Shown here piece by piece: positions 34,406 through 42,782 of a DNA stretch of 64,000 nucleotides. The notes beneath the pieces were generated by a model that was not told the DNA's origin, did not search any database, and saw nothing but the letters and a program-made list of their open reading frames with translations. Each line of letters opens with the position of its first letter. Position 1 is the first letter of the stretch. Made by a program: the position numbers and the translations under genes. This stretch comes from Flavobacterium faecale (lineage in GTDB: Bacteria; Bacteroidota; Bacteroidia; Flavobacteriales; Flavobacteriaceae): the NCBI RefSeq assembly GCF_003076455.1, contig NZ_CP020918.1, positions 992,001-1,056,000 of the forward strand, written 5' to 3'.

Positions 34406-35092
34406 TGTATTCTTATTTTCTATCTTCTGGAAGGCTTTTTTGACCATCTCCTTCTCATTTGGAAAGAAACCTTGTGACATGAGCACTAATCCAAAAATCA
34501 TTAGTACAATACTAATACCTTGTTTTATCTTCAAGATATTACTTGGTATCATCTTGGATTTTAATTGCTTAGCGAGAACAATCTTTATAGAATCGATAAT
34601 CAAATAGGTGACGATTACCGTTATAAAAAAAGTCATCATTCTTGATGGTTGCATTTCTAATTTTGGTCCAACAGAAATGATAATTGCCAACCAAAAACCT
34701 AAAACACCAATGTTAATTATATTTAGAATAAAACCTTTAAAAAACAGACTTAGATAATTTTTTCGAATAATTTCATTGTCAATTTCTTTGGTATTTACTC
34801 GTTTTTCTTTGCGTAAATTTAGTAACGAAATGATACCGTAAGCAAACATAATAATTCCACCAAAAATAAAAAGGGAGGGTTTATCTTCTAAGCTTTTGAT
34901 CATTCTATAACTCCCTAAATAGGCAATTGTTATAAAAATAATGTCTGCTAGAACTACTCCTAAATCAAACACTAGAGCTGCTCTAAAACCTTTTACAATA
35001 CTAGTTTCTAGTAAAATAAAGAAAACAGGCCCAATCATAAAACTTAAAAAAATACCCCAAGGAATACCTGCTAGAATATCGTTAATCATCAA
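34388..35092 (-). CDS. LysE-family exporter
   Basis: This 234-residue inner-membrane protein has about six membrane helices. The family opening is ILAGIPWGIFLSFMIGPVFF, followed by FRAALVFDLGVVLADIIFIT, the latter matching the G/A-x-G-x-x-x-x-D-x-x-x segment of LysE/RhtB transporters. These export amino acids such as lysine, arginine or homoserine by proton exchange. The substrate here is not set by the sequence. A Lys/Asn-rich tail (FQKIENKNTTKRPN) ends it. It is transcribed separately from the next gene, 38 bases upstream. Confidence 0.85.
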   Translation of the reverse strand: MMINDILAGIPWGIFLSFMIGPVFFILLETSIVKGFRAALVFDLGVVLADIIFITIAYLGSYRMIKSLEDKPSLFIFGGIIMFAYGIISLLNLRKEKRVNTKEIDNEIIRKNYLSLFFKGFILNIINIGVLGFWLAIIISVGPKLEMQPSRMMTFFITVIVTYLIIDSIKIVLAKQLKSKMIPSNILKIKQGISIVLMIFGLVLMSQGFFPNEKEMVKKAFQKIENKNTTKRPN

Positions 35093-35129
35093 AATTTATA
35101 CTTTAATATTACCTCAAAAAAGATGCAAT

Positions 35130-35798
35130 TTAATTTTTTTCTTCAATTTTACCACCAAGAACAGTCGCTTTATTTACTTGCTTTGGTTTCCCGTAGATGT
35201 AAATGTTTCCACCAGCTCTTACTTTGGCATCTACCAATGTAGTCGCATACACCTCGGCAGTACCTCCTGCAGAGACAGTTACCGTTGTTTGCGACGTACG
35301 CAAATCTATCGCACTAAGATTACCACCTGTTCCAATAGCAACATCTTGATTGTTGGCCTCACCAGATAAGTTAACAATACCACCTGTAACGGCTTTTACA
35401 TTTACTTTTTCAGCATCCAACTCTACTTCGATCTGTGCTCCTTCACGAGCACTTACGTTCATGATTGTAGCTTTAAAAACAGCATCGCTGGACACAAATG
35501 ATCCTTCGCTTGCGCTAATGTCATCTATGTTTTTGTAATACAACTGAATCATGATATCATTACCTGACATCAATTTTGGAAACGGCATTCTTACTTTCAA
35601 AACACCATTGTTATTCACTGTTTCCACTTCTGAAGCGCGCGTTCCTTTGATCACAATCTTATTTTCAGATCCTGGAATAAGCTTCACATTCAGTTTGTCA
35701 AAAATACTTATGGCATTAAAATCGCCTAAATTTTTTGTTACCTGTGCCATAGTGATTTGCGAACAAATCACTAGAGCAATCATCAATACTTTTTTCAT
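35130..35798 (-). CDS. Exported head-GIN (DUF2807) domain protein
   Basis: A signal peptide (MKKVLMIALVICSQITMA) precedes about 200 residues of right-handed beta-helix repeats: GDFNAISIFDKLNVKLIPGS, then repeated V-[NS]-V-[KS]-A turns (VNVKAVTGGIVNLSGEANNQ, VTVSAGGTAEVYATTLVDAK). This is the head-GIN/DUF2807 putative auto-transporter adhesin fold, common in Bacteroidetes and predicted to be periplasmic or surface-exposed. No enzyme motif is seen. It lies 12 bases downstream of rnr and may share its transcript. Confidence 0.88.
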   Translation of the reverse strand: MKKVLMIALVICSQITMAQVTKNLGDFNAISIFDKLNVKLIPGSENKIVIKGTRASEVETVNNNGVLKVRMPFPKLMSGNDIMIQLYYKNIDDISASEGSFVSSDAVFKATIMNVSAREGAQIEVELDAEKVNVKAVTGGIVNLSGEANNQDVAIGTGGNLSAIDLRTSQTTVTVSAGGTAEVYATTLVDAKVRAGGNIYIYGKPKQVNKATVLGGKIEEKN

Positions 35799-35809
35799 CT
35801 TGTTATTTT

Positions 35810-37993
35810 TTAGTTGTTTTCATTTCTACGCACATAATTAAAGTCCAATTGTTTTTTAACCAAATCGGCATTTTTAACTGTAACATAGATCTCGTCACCT
35901 AATTGCAATAACTGTTCCGAAGTCGCGCCAACCATGGCATATTGTTTTTCATCAAAGGTATAATAATCGTCTTTAAGATCTCTTATTCGAACCATACCTT
36001 CGCATTTATTTTCAATGATTTCGACATAAATCCCCCACTCTGTCACACCAGAAATAACACCCAAAAACTCTTGATCTTGATGATCTTGCATGTATTTTAC
36101 CTGCATGTATTTGATCGAATCACGTTCGGCATTGGTAGCCAAACCTTCCATAGTGGAGCAATGTAAACATTTGGTTTCATACAATTCTTCGTCTGCAGAT
36201 TTAGCTCCGTCTAAGTAAAATTGTAATAAACGATGTACCATTACATCAGGATAACGACGAATTGGTGAAGTAAAATGGGAGTAATAATCGAATGCTAAAC
36301 CGTAATGTCCAATATTATCTGTTGAATATTTAGCTTTACTCATAGAGCGAATAGCCAAGGTATCAATTAAATTTTGCTCTTTTTTTCCGTTTACATCTGC
36401 CATCAACTGGTTCAATGCTTTGGAAACATCTCCTTGTTTGAAATCTATTTTATAACCAAATTTAGCAATCACTGCTTGCATAGCAAACAATTTATCTTCG
36501 TTTGGTTCATCGTGAATTCTATAAATAAAAGTTTTCTTTTGTTTACCAATGTATTCTGCTACTTTCTTATTGGCCAATAGCATGAACTCTTCAATCAGAT
36601 GATTGGCATCTTTAGAAACTTTAAAATAAACACCTTCTGGTTCACCGTTCTCATCTAGATTGAATTTCACTTCGACCTTATCAAAGGAGATGGCTCCATC
36701 GTTCATTCTTTTTCTACGGAAGATCTTGGCTAGTTCATCCAATTTAAGCGTCGCTGCAACGATTTCTGGAGAAACTTGATAAGAAGTACCCGTGATCGAA
36801 ATATCTTCGGGAATGGTATCGTCTTTGGTCTCTATGATGTACTGCGCTTCTTCGTAAGCAAAACGTTGATCAGAATATATCACGGTACGACCAAACCATT
36901 GGTTTACAACTTCGCATTTTTCACTGATTTCGAACACGGCCGAAAAAGTATATTTCTCTTCTTGCGGACGCAAAGAACAAGCAAAATTTGATAGTACTTC
37001 TGGTAACATAGGTACTACCCTATCTACCAAATACACAGAGGTTGCACGTTGATAGGCTTCGTCATCAAGAATAGTTCCTTCTTCAAGATAATACGAAACA
37101 TCGGCAATGTGAATACCAATTTCATAATTACCATTTTCTAATTTTTTGAAAGATAATGCATCATCAAAATCTTTTGCATCTTTTGGATCAATGGTAAAAG
37201 TTAGCGTATCACGCATGTCTCTACGATTGGCTATTTCTTCTGGAGTAATAGAAGTATCTATTTTTTGTGCAAACGTCTCAATTTCTATCGGAAACTCAGA
37301 TGGCAAACCATATTCTGCTAAAATTGCATGAATCTCTGTATCGTGTTCTCCTGGTTTCCCAAGTACTTTTGACACTACTCCAAAAGGACTATCAGCTTTT
37401 CTAGGCCAATCTTCAATATGAACCAATACTACGTCACCCTGCTCTGCTTCTCCTATTTTGTCTTTCGGGATAAAGATATCCGTGTACATTTTTGGATTGG
37501 CAGTAGAGACAAATGCAAAGTTTTTTTGAATGTCAATAACCCCAACAAAATCTGTTTTGGCTCTTTCTACTATTTCAACAACTTCACCCTCAGGACGTTT
37601 ACCGCGTCTACGATTGTATACGTACACTTTTACGATGTCTTTGTCCAAGGCATGATTTAGATTGTTGGTCGGAATAAATACATCTTCGCCAAAATCTGGA
37701 CAAACAAAATAAGCCGTTTTACGACTGGTCATGTCTATCTTACCTTCGTAGTATTCTTTACTTTCTGTTTTTATCAAATACTTACCAGGTTCGGTTTCCA
37801 CAATTTTTTTATCTGCCGTTAATAACTTCAAATCTTTAATGATTTGGTTACGACTTTGTGTATCATCAAGTTCCAACTTAGCAGCTATTTGCTTATAAGT
37901 GAACTCTTTATTAGCACTATTGGATAGTATTTTTATAATTTTATCAGAGAAATCTAGTTGTTTCTGTGTAGGTTTCTTTAATCTTTTTCCCAT
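35810..37993 (-). CDS. rnr: Ribonuclease R
   Basis: RNase R is a 3'-to-5' exoribonuclease that digests structured RNA. I start at 37993 (MGKRLKKPTQKQLDFSDKII), since the longer frame adds a 19-residue hydrophobic leader unlike the family. The 727-residue protein has an N-terminal winged helix (~10-70), cold-shock domains, the RNB active-site cluster TIDPKDAKDFDDALS, ASPIRRY-type HFTSPIRRYPDVMVHRLLQF, and a C-terminal S1 domain (GVISGVTEWGIYVEI). All catalytic Asp residues of the cluster are present. Confidence 0.95.
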   Translation of the reverse strand: MGKRLKKPTQKQLDFSDKIIKILSNSANKEFTYKQIAAKLELDDTQSRNQIIKDLKLLTADKKIVETEPGKYLIKTESKEYYEGKIDMTSRKTAYFVCPDFGEDVFIPTNNLNHALDKDIVKVYVYNRRRGKRPEGEVVEIVERAKTDFVGVIDIQKNFAFVSTANPKMYTDIFIPKDKIGEAEQGDVVLVHIEDWPRKADSPFGVVSKVLGKPGEHDTEIHAILAEYGLPSEFPIEIETFAQKIDTSITPEEIANRRDMRDTLTFTIDPKDAKDFDDALSFKKLENGNYEIGIHIADVSYYLEEGTILDDEAYQRATSVYLVDRVVPMLPEVLSNFACSLRPQEEKYTFSAVFEISEKCEVVNQWFGRTVIYSDQRFAYEEAQYIIETKDDTIPEDISITGTSYQVSPEIVAATLKLDELAKIFRRKRMNDGAISFDKVEVKFNLDENGEPEGVYFKVSKDANHLIEEFMLLANKKVAEYIGKQKKTFIYRIHDEPNEDKLFAMQAVIAKFGYKIDFKQGDVSKALNQLMADVNGKKEQNLIDTLAIRSMSKAKYSTDNIGHYGLAFDYYSHFTSPIRRYPDVMVHRLLQFYLDGAKSADEELYETKCLHCSTMEGLATNAERDSIKYMQVKYMQDHQDQEFLGVISGVTEWGIYVEIIENKCEGMVRIRDLKDDYYTFDEKQYAMVGATSEQLLQLGDEIYVTVKNADLVKKQLDFNYVRRNENN

Positions 37994-38133
37994 AATTAAT
38001 ATCTTAAAGTTCGAAATTACAAAATTGTTAACAGTTAACATATGATTCAACTAAGTTTTAAATAAATAATAACGTACTACTGCTATTTTAAACCCATTCT
38101 ATTTTGAACTATCTTTATATCAAACAGTAACCT

Positions 38134-38373
38134 ATGGAATCATTTGTCACGCTAGCTGTATTTGACTATACCCATCAAATCGAGATCATTAAACATCGTT
38201 TGAATATTGAAGGTTTTCAGTATTTTTTTCAAAACGAAATCATGTCTTCGTTTGCACCAATGTATTCAACAGCTTTGGGCGGAATCAAATTGAAAGTTCA
38301 TCCAAACGATTTTGAAAACATTAAATCAATTCTTCAAGAAATGAAGTATGAAAACAATTTGAGAATCGTTTAA
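38134..38373 (+). CDS. DUF2007-type putative signal-transducing protein
   Basis: This 79-residue protein has the DUF2007 pattern: FVTLAVFDYTHQIEIIKHRL, then EGFQYFFQNE and LGGIKLKVHPNDFENIKSIL. It is a small ferredoxin-like fold related to ligand-binding ACT-type domains, and its role is unknown. It is the last gene before the gene-free AT-rich region and points into it. Confidence 0.8.
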   Translation: MESFVTLAVFDYTHQIEIIKHRLNIEGFQYFFQNEIMSSFAPMYSTALGGIKLKVHPNDFENIKSILQEMKYENNLRIV

Positions 38374-39056
38374 TTTTTTCAAAGTTGTCAACATATATAT
38401 AATACAACAAAAAGAAAATTTAAATTTAAATAATTTATTGTTTGTTATTATAGCTTGTTAATAGTGGCAATAAAATTATGAAAAAGGAGATTGTATATTA
38501 GTTTAAGTGTGTTTTCAAGAGTTATTAACAGGTAATACAATAGGTAAAGGTTTTATTTTCAGTAGTTTTTTAATTTTAATTAACAACGGTTGATAAACTA
38601 AAAGTATTTAAAATTGTAAATAAGTATTTTAAAAATTTCTGTTGATAAATACAAAAGGAGTATTAATAACTTTTCTAAAAATTTACTAAACTTTTCTAGG
38701 TTTTTAATTTCCCATTTTGGATTACATTTTTAATTGATATGACCAAAATTTAGTTCTTATTTTCTTTCTGAACTTATTAACATTTAGTATTAACATAGCG
38801 TTAACTGAATATCAAGGAATTAAGATGGGTTATTAACAATGGATTTTAAATACTAATTTTTTGATAATTATCCATTGATAATCAGTTATTTATGAGTTAT
38901 TGATAATTGTTCATAACTCATAATTCGTTGAAAATTAATAGATTGTAGTGCAGTTGGAGTAAAGTGCTATTTTTCGAAAAAGAAACAACTTAGTACAATA
39001 GGTATAATAAAGATTGTTTTGGTAAATTTGCAAAACACAACTTAATAATTAAAATA
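38374..39056. other. Candidate replication origin (AT-rich, DnaA-box-like cluster)
   Basis: This 683-base region has no gene. TTATTAACA occurs exactly three times (38522-38530, 38774-38782, 38830-38838). TTATCAACA (minus strand, 38640-38648), TTATCAACC (38589-38597) and CTATTAACA (38456-38464) are close variants of the DnaA box TTATCCACA. The region is very AT-rich, gene orientation shifts from mostly minus to plus across it, and parS-like sites lie 16-19 kb away. dnaA itself is not in the window. Confidence 0.5.
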
Positions 39057-39488
39057 ATGAAAATTTCGATAGGAAACGATCACGCTGGTCCAGAGTACAA
39101 AAAAGCAATTGTAAAAATGCTTGAAGCAAAAGGATACGAAGTAACAAATTATGGAACAGATTCTTTTGACTCTGTAGATTATCCAGATTTTGGACATCCT
39201 GTAGCTACAGATGTTGAAACAGGAAAAGCTGATTTTGGAATTGTTATTTGCGGAAGCGGAAATGGAATTGCAATGACAGTGAACAAACATGCAGGTGTAA
39301 GAGCTGGTTTGTGTTGGACTAAAGAAATTGCTTATTTAACACGTTTACATAATGATGCCAATATTGTGAGTATTCCAGCTCGATATACTTCAATTGAACA
39401 AGCTGTAGAAATTGTAGATACATTCTTGAACACTGCTTTTGAAGGTGGAAGACATCAAAATAGAGTGAATAAAATTGCTTGTTCATAA
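39057..39488 (+). CDS. rpiB: Ribose-5-phosphate isomerase B
   Basis: RpiB interconverts ribose 5-phosphate and ribulose 5-phosphate. The 143-residue protein begins MKISIGNDHAGPEYKKAIVK, with the GNDHAG phosphate-binding start, and has the active-site segment GIVICGSGNGIAMTVNKHAG followed by VRAGLCWTKEIA and a complete C-terminus (FEGGRHQNRVNKI). TAAATTTG at 39023-39030 is a likely -7 promoter element. A hairpin terminator follows. Confidence 0.95.
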   Translation: MKISIGNDHAGPEYKKAIVKMLEAKGYEVTNYGTDSFDSVDYPDFGHPVATDVETGKADFGIVICGSGNGIAMTVNKHAGVRAGLCWTKEIAYLTRLHNDANIVSIPARYTSIEQAVEIVDTFLNTAFEGGRHQNRVNKIACS

Positions 39489-39530
39489 TGTAGGTTTACT
39501 AGACTAAAAAATAATAATTTTCAAGTATAA

Positions 39531-39571
39531 TAAAAAGCAGGTATTTTATAAAAATATCTGCTTTTTTTTGT
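39531..39571 (+). terminator. hairpin terminator
   Basis: AAAAGCAG-g-TATTTT pairs with AAAATA-t-CTGCTTTT and runs into T8, after rpiB. Confidence 0.8.
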
Positions 39572-39620
39572 TAATTTTAGATCTTTTTCTTAAGTATTAA
39601 AAGCTAACTATCTGTAAATC

Positions 39621-40448
39621 ATGAAGGAACTAGTCAAACACTATGTAGGTAAAGGTCTTGTTGCTATATTTCCTGAAAAGGCAAAAAACCTGAGTATTAA
39701 AGGCATGACGATTCAGCTACATCTTCCAGTTGCTGATCGCTTAATGCGCAATTATATATTTGATAAGGCTAAAAAAGAAAATAATTTTGAAGCACTGTCT
39801 AATTACCATAAAGATTTTTGGAGTAATAAGGGTGAAGATTATTTTTTAAGTGGTTTCAATACAGATGTTTTAGAAAGTTTTTTTAAACCTAAGTGTTCTT
39901 TTCTAATAGATTCATTAGAAGAGCAAATATTAGAACAAAATGAAAATTATAATTTATTTATTGAAATTGGAACTGGTGATGGAACTATACTAAAATACAT
40001 AAAGGATAGATCGACTGCAATTGATAAGTTTATTGGAATTGATTTAAGTAAATCTCAAACTGAAGCGAATCGTCAGAGATACCAAAATGAAGATAAATTA
40101 GAATTTCACGCTGCTGATGGAGTAGAATGGATTAAAAAGAATGGTACCAACAAAATGGTTGTTATGACTTCTAGGGGTGTTTTGGAATACTTTACCCAAG
40201 CTAAATTACAAGAACTTTTTACAATTTTAAGTCAGTTCGAAAAGGTATATTTTATCGCCATCGAGCCGACGGATGTTGATCATGATTACAGCAAAAATCC
40301 TGATTCAAAAATTTTCGGTTTCGAAAATTCCTTCTCTCACAATTATATTAAATTGTTTACTAACGCTGGATTTGAAATATGGCATCAGTCAAAATCTGTA
40401 GATTGGAATCCAAGTTCATATATGAATTTTATAGGGGCTAAAAAATAA
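39621..40448 (+). CDS. SAM-dependent methyltransferase
   Basis: The 275-residue protein has motif I as IEIGTGDGTILKYI (about 114-127), a strand-2 acidic end in FIGIDLSKSQ, and the motif II/III region WIKKNGTNKMVVMTSRGVLE YFTQ. An N-terminal ~100 residues (MKELVKHYVGKGLVAIFPEK) are unlike generic methyltransferases and probably form a substrate cap. The substrate is unknown. It has its own terminator and is not clearly in an operon. Confidence 0.78.
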   Translation: MKELVKHYVGKGLVAIFPEKAKNLSIKGMTIQLHLPVADRLMRNYIFDKAKKENNFEALSNYHKDFWSNKGEDYFLSGFNTDVLESFFKPKCSFLIDSLEEQILEQNENYNLFIEIGTGDGTILKYIKDRSTAIDKFIGIDLSKSQTEANRQRYQNEDKLEFHAADGVEWIKKNGTNKMVVMTSRGVLEYFTQAKLQELFTILSQFEKVYFIAIEPTDVDHDYSKNPDSKIFGFENSFSHNYIKLFTNAGFEIWHQSKSVDWNPSSYMNFIGAKK

Positions 40449-40467
40449 ATTAAATCTTAAAATTGAG

Positions 40468-40510
40468 CCGTAAATACATTTTTATACTTCATGTATTAAC
40501 GGTTTTTTTA
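40468..40510 (+). terminator. hairpin terminator
   Basis: CCGTAAATACAT pairs with the ATGTATTAACGG at 40491 (one bulge) and is followed by T7, after the methyltransferase gene. Confidence 0.75.
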
Positions 40511-40518
40511 TTTTCTAT

Positions 40519-40590
40519 TGACTGAATTAACGTTAATTCAGTCAGTCAACTGACGGTATTAATGTAAATTGAGTCAGTTGACTGACGGTA
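40519..40590. repeat. 26-bp perfect palindrome plus inverted GTCAGTCAACTGAC pair
   Basis: A perfect 26-base palindrome (40519-40544, centre GTTAAC-like AACGTT) is followed by GTCAGTCAACTGAC (40541-40554) and its reverse complement GTCAGTTGACTGAC (40573-40586). The latter two are each followed by GGTATT. This packs three symmetric elements into 72 bases between a terminator and the split DUF1294 gene. Confidence 0.7.
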
Positions 40591-40628
40591 TTTACATTTT
40601 TTACAGTATATTTTTAATAGTGTATGCT

Positions 40629-40799
40629 TTAATTATAGTATTTGAGATATGCCATTAAAATTATAATTTGCAAAATGACTATTCCCCAAAACTTTAGTAA
40701 ATAACTTCTCTTTGCTGTTTTATGCCTAAAAATTTGCATTGCTACTCCAGAACTAATCGTTCCACCAATCAATACAAATAAAAGAAGTGTTCGTTCAGG
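40629..40799 (-). pseudogene. DUF1294 gene, 3' part (interrupted by IS element)
   Basis: The reverse strand reads ERTLLLFVLIGGTISSGVAM, then RHKTAKRSYLLKFWGIVILQ and on to MAYLKYYN with a stop at 40629. This is the C-terminal half of a two-helix DUF1294 membrane protein. The 5' half lies beyond the IS at 42553-42659. Joining the two and removing one copy of the 8-base duplication restores an 89-residue frame. Confidence 0.88.
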
Positions 40800-42552
40800 G
40801 AGGGCACTGAAAAAGTCTTTCTAATAAATTGACACATAAAAAGGAGTAGATATCTATGGATTTCTACTCCTTTTTTCTTATATTTAAATCTAATTATAAG
40901 TGTTTTTTAGATGTTAGTACAACAACAAACAATACAATTCAGCGAGTATTCTTCGTTGTATGATTTAATAGTTCCAAAAGAAAATCTATTAAGAAAAATT
41001 AATGATTTGATTGATTTTTCATTCATTTACGATGAGTTGTTAAATAAGTACTGTCCCAATAATGGGCGAATGGCAGAAAGTCCCGTTCGTATGTTTAAGT
41101 ATTTACTACTTAAAACAATCTATACTGTTTCCGATATTGATGTCGTGGAGCGTTCTCAATACGATATGTCCTTCAAATATTTTTTGGATATGAATCCAGA
41201 AGACGATGTTATCAATCCGAGTTCGTTAACAAAATTTAGAAAACTACGTCTAAAGGATACCGACCTATTAAATCTGTTGATAAACAAAACAGTCACCATT
41301 GCTATCGAAAAAGGTATTATTCGTTCGAAGTCTATCATCGTTGATGCCACACATACTTTATCAAGATCCAATCCATTTTTAGCCATCGATGTATTGAGAG
41401 AACGTTCCAAGCTACTGCGAAAAACAGTATACAGCTTTGAGCAGGAATTCAAAGAACATATGCCTGAAAAAAATACAGACAATGACTTAGAGAAGGAACT
41501 TGCTTATTGTAAAGAGTTGGAAAAACGCATTGAAAATGAGCCGTCAATAAGTTCGATTCCAGCTGTGAAAGAGAAATTAAATCTACTCAAAGAAACTGTA
41601 GAAGACACTCAAGAAAATTTTACCTTATCAAAAGATGCAGATGCTAAAACGGGTCATAAATCTGCTGATAGTTCTTTCTTTGGATATAAGACTCACTTAG
41701 CTATGACCGAGGAGCGCATCATTACAGCGGCTGTAGTCACATCAGGTGAAAAAGGGGATGGACCAGAATTACCTAGACTTTTAGCGATTAGTCAAAAAAA
41801 CGGAATTGATGTTGATACTATTATTGGGGATGGAGCTTATACAGGAAAAGAAAATCTCAAACTCACAAGGGAGCAAAATATTAAAGTGGTAGCCAGACTA
41901 AATGTTACAATAGCACAAGGAGCTAGAAAAGACGAAGATAAATTTGACTATAATAAAGATGCCGATAGATTTGTTTGCACTGCTGGTCATATGGCCATAC
42001 GAAAGGCTCGCCAAGGTAAAAAAAATGTTGGAACCAATCAAATACAAACCTACTATTTTGATGTGGAAAAATGTAAGACCTGCTCTTTAAAAGAGGGTTG
42101 TTATAAAGAAGGATCCAAGACAAAAACATATTCGGTGTCGATAAAATCGGACTTACACCAAGAACAAATCAGCTTTCAAGAAACTGACTATTACAAAGAA
42201 AAAGCAAAACATCGATATAAAATAGAAGCGAAAAATAGTGAGTTGAAAAATGTACATGGTTATGATAGAGCAATATCATATGGCATTACCAATATGCAAA
42301 TGCAAGGTGCAATAGCAATTTTCGCAGTCAACTTAAAAAGAATACTCAAATTAATGTAGAAAAATGAAAGCTACTGCTGCATTACTCAAAATGACTCTAG
42401 CTAAACTCAAAATAGCCTTATTGAACCAACATTAAAAATCAAGATTAAAAAGGAAAACGCTTGCAACGGATTATATAACTCCTGTTACAAGCGTTTTTTT
42501 ATTGTCTAAAAAACGATGATAATCAAAATATGCGATGTTTTTCAGTGCCCTC
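40800..42552 (+). mobile_element. IS1182-like insertion sequence, 1753 bp
   Basis: The ends are GAGGGCACTGAAAAA (left) and its exact reverse complement (right). CGTTCAGG is duplicated at 40792-40799 and 42553-42560. The interrupted DUF1294 frame is otherwise intact, so the insertion is recent. A hairpin (AAAAGGAGTAGA pairing with the TTTCTACTCCTTTT at 40862) near the left end probably shields the transposase from outside transcription, and another (ACGCTTG-CAACGG...TTACAAGCGT) lies near the right end. Confidence 0.93.
40911..42359 (+). CDS. IS1182-family DDE transposase
   Basis: The 482-residue protein begins with the IS1182 N-terminal segment (PKENLLRKINDLIDFSFIYD, ELLNKYCPNNGRMAESPVRM FK). 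A helical region follows, then the DDE core: DATHTL for the first Asp, GDGAYTGKENL for the second, and IEAKNSELKNVHGYDRAISY for the Glu region. A CKTC/C cluster near 400 (CKTCSLKEGCYKEGSKTKTY) is typical of the family. The frame is complete. It is the only gene in the element. Confidence 0.93.
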   Translation: MLVQQQTIQFSEYSSLYDLIVPKENLLRKINDLIDFSFIYDELLNKYCPNNGRMAESPVRMFKYLLLKTIYTVSDIDVVERSQYDMSFKYFLDMNPEDDVINPSSLTKFRKLRLKDTDLLNLLINKTVTIAIEKGIIRSKSIIVDATHTLSRSNPFLAIDVLRERSKLLRKTVYSFEQEFKEHMPEKNTDNDLEKELAYCKELEKRIENEPSISSIPAVKEKLNLLKETVEDTQENFTLSKDADAKTGHKSADSSFFGYKTHLAMTEERIITAAVVTSGEKGDGPELPRLLAISQKNGIDVDTIIGDGAYTGKENLKLTREQNIKVVARLNVTIAQGARKDEDKFDYNKDADRFVCTAGHMAIRKARQGKKNVGTNQIQTYYFDVEKCKTCSLKEGCYKEGSKTKTYSVSIKSDLHQEQISFQETDYYKEKAKHRYKIEAKNSELKNVHGYDRAISYGITNMQMQGAIAIFAVNLKRILKLM

Positions 42553-42659
42553 CGTTCAGGAATACGTCTTTTTTGTTTTTTGGCTAGATTTTTATCGTAG
42601 CCAATTAATATAAAAGCAATTGCATTAATAATTAAAAATAGGTAGAATAAAAATGTCAT
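42553..42659 (-). pseudogene. DUF1294 gene, 5' part (interrupted by IS element)
   Basis: The start codon and first 35 codons are here (MTFLFYLFLIINAIAFILIG, YDKNLAKKQKRRIPE). The open frame runs on into the IS end as an unrelated tail (RALKNIAYFDYHRFL). DUF1294 proteins are small two-helix membrane proteins with the KRRIPE...LL motif, which the IS cuts in two. Confidence 0.88.
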
Positions 42660-42716
42660 TTAACTTAATTTAAGTTTCAAAGATATTAGATTATGTCTTA
42701 TGAAAAAATCAAAGAT

Positions 42717-42757
42717 GTAAATAATGCGAGATTTTACAAGAATCTCGTATTATTTAC
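42717..42757. promoter_or_regulatory. 41-bp palindrome upstream of fic (copy 1)
   Basis: GTAAATAATGCGAGATT and AATCTCGTATTATTTAC are near-perfect arms with a 7-base centre. The same sequence recurs directly after the gene (44078-44118). It lies 26 bases before the fic start and is a likely operator. Confidence 0.65.
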
Positions 42758-42782
42758 ATAAATTAGCAAAAAATAGAGTTGT

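Noticed and set aside
42471..42552. C-terminal tail of the 62-residue frame reading out of DUF1294
   Set aside because: These codons lie in the IS end and are not part of the original protein.
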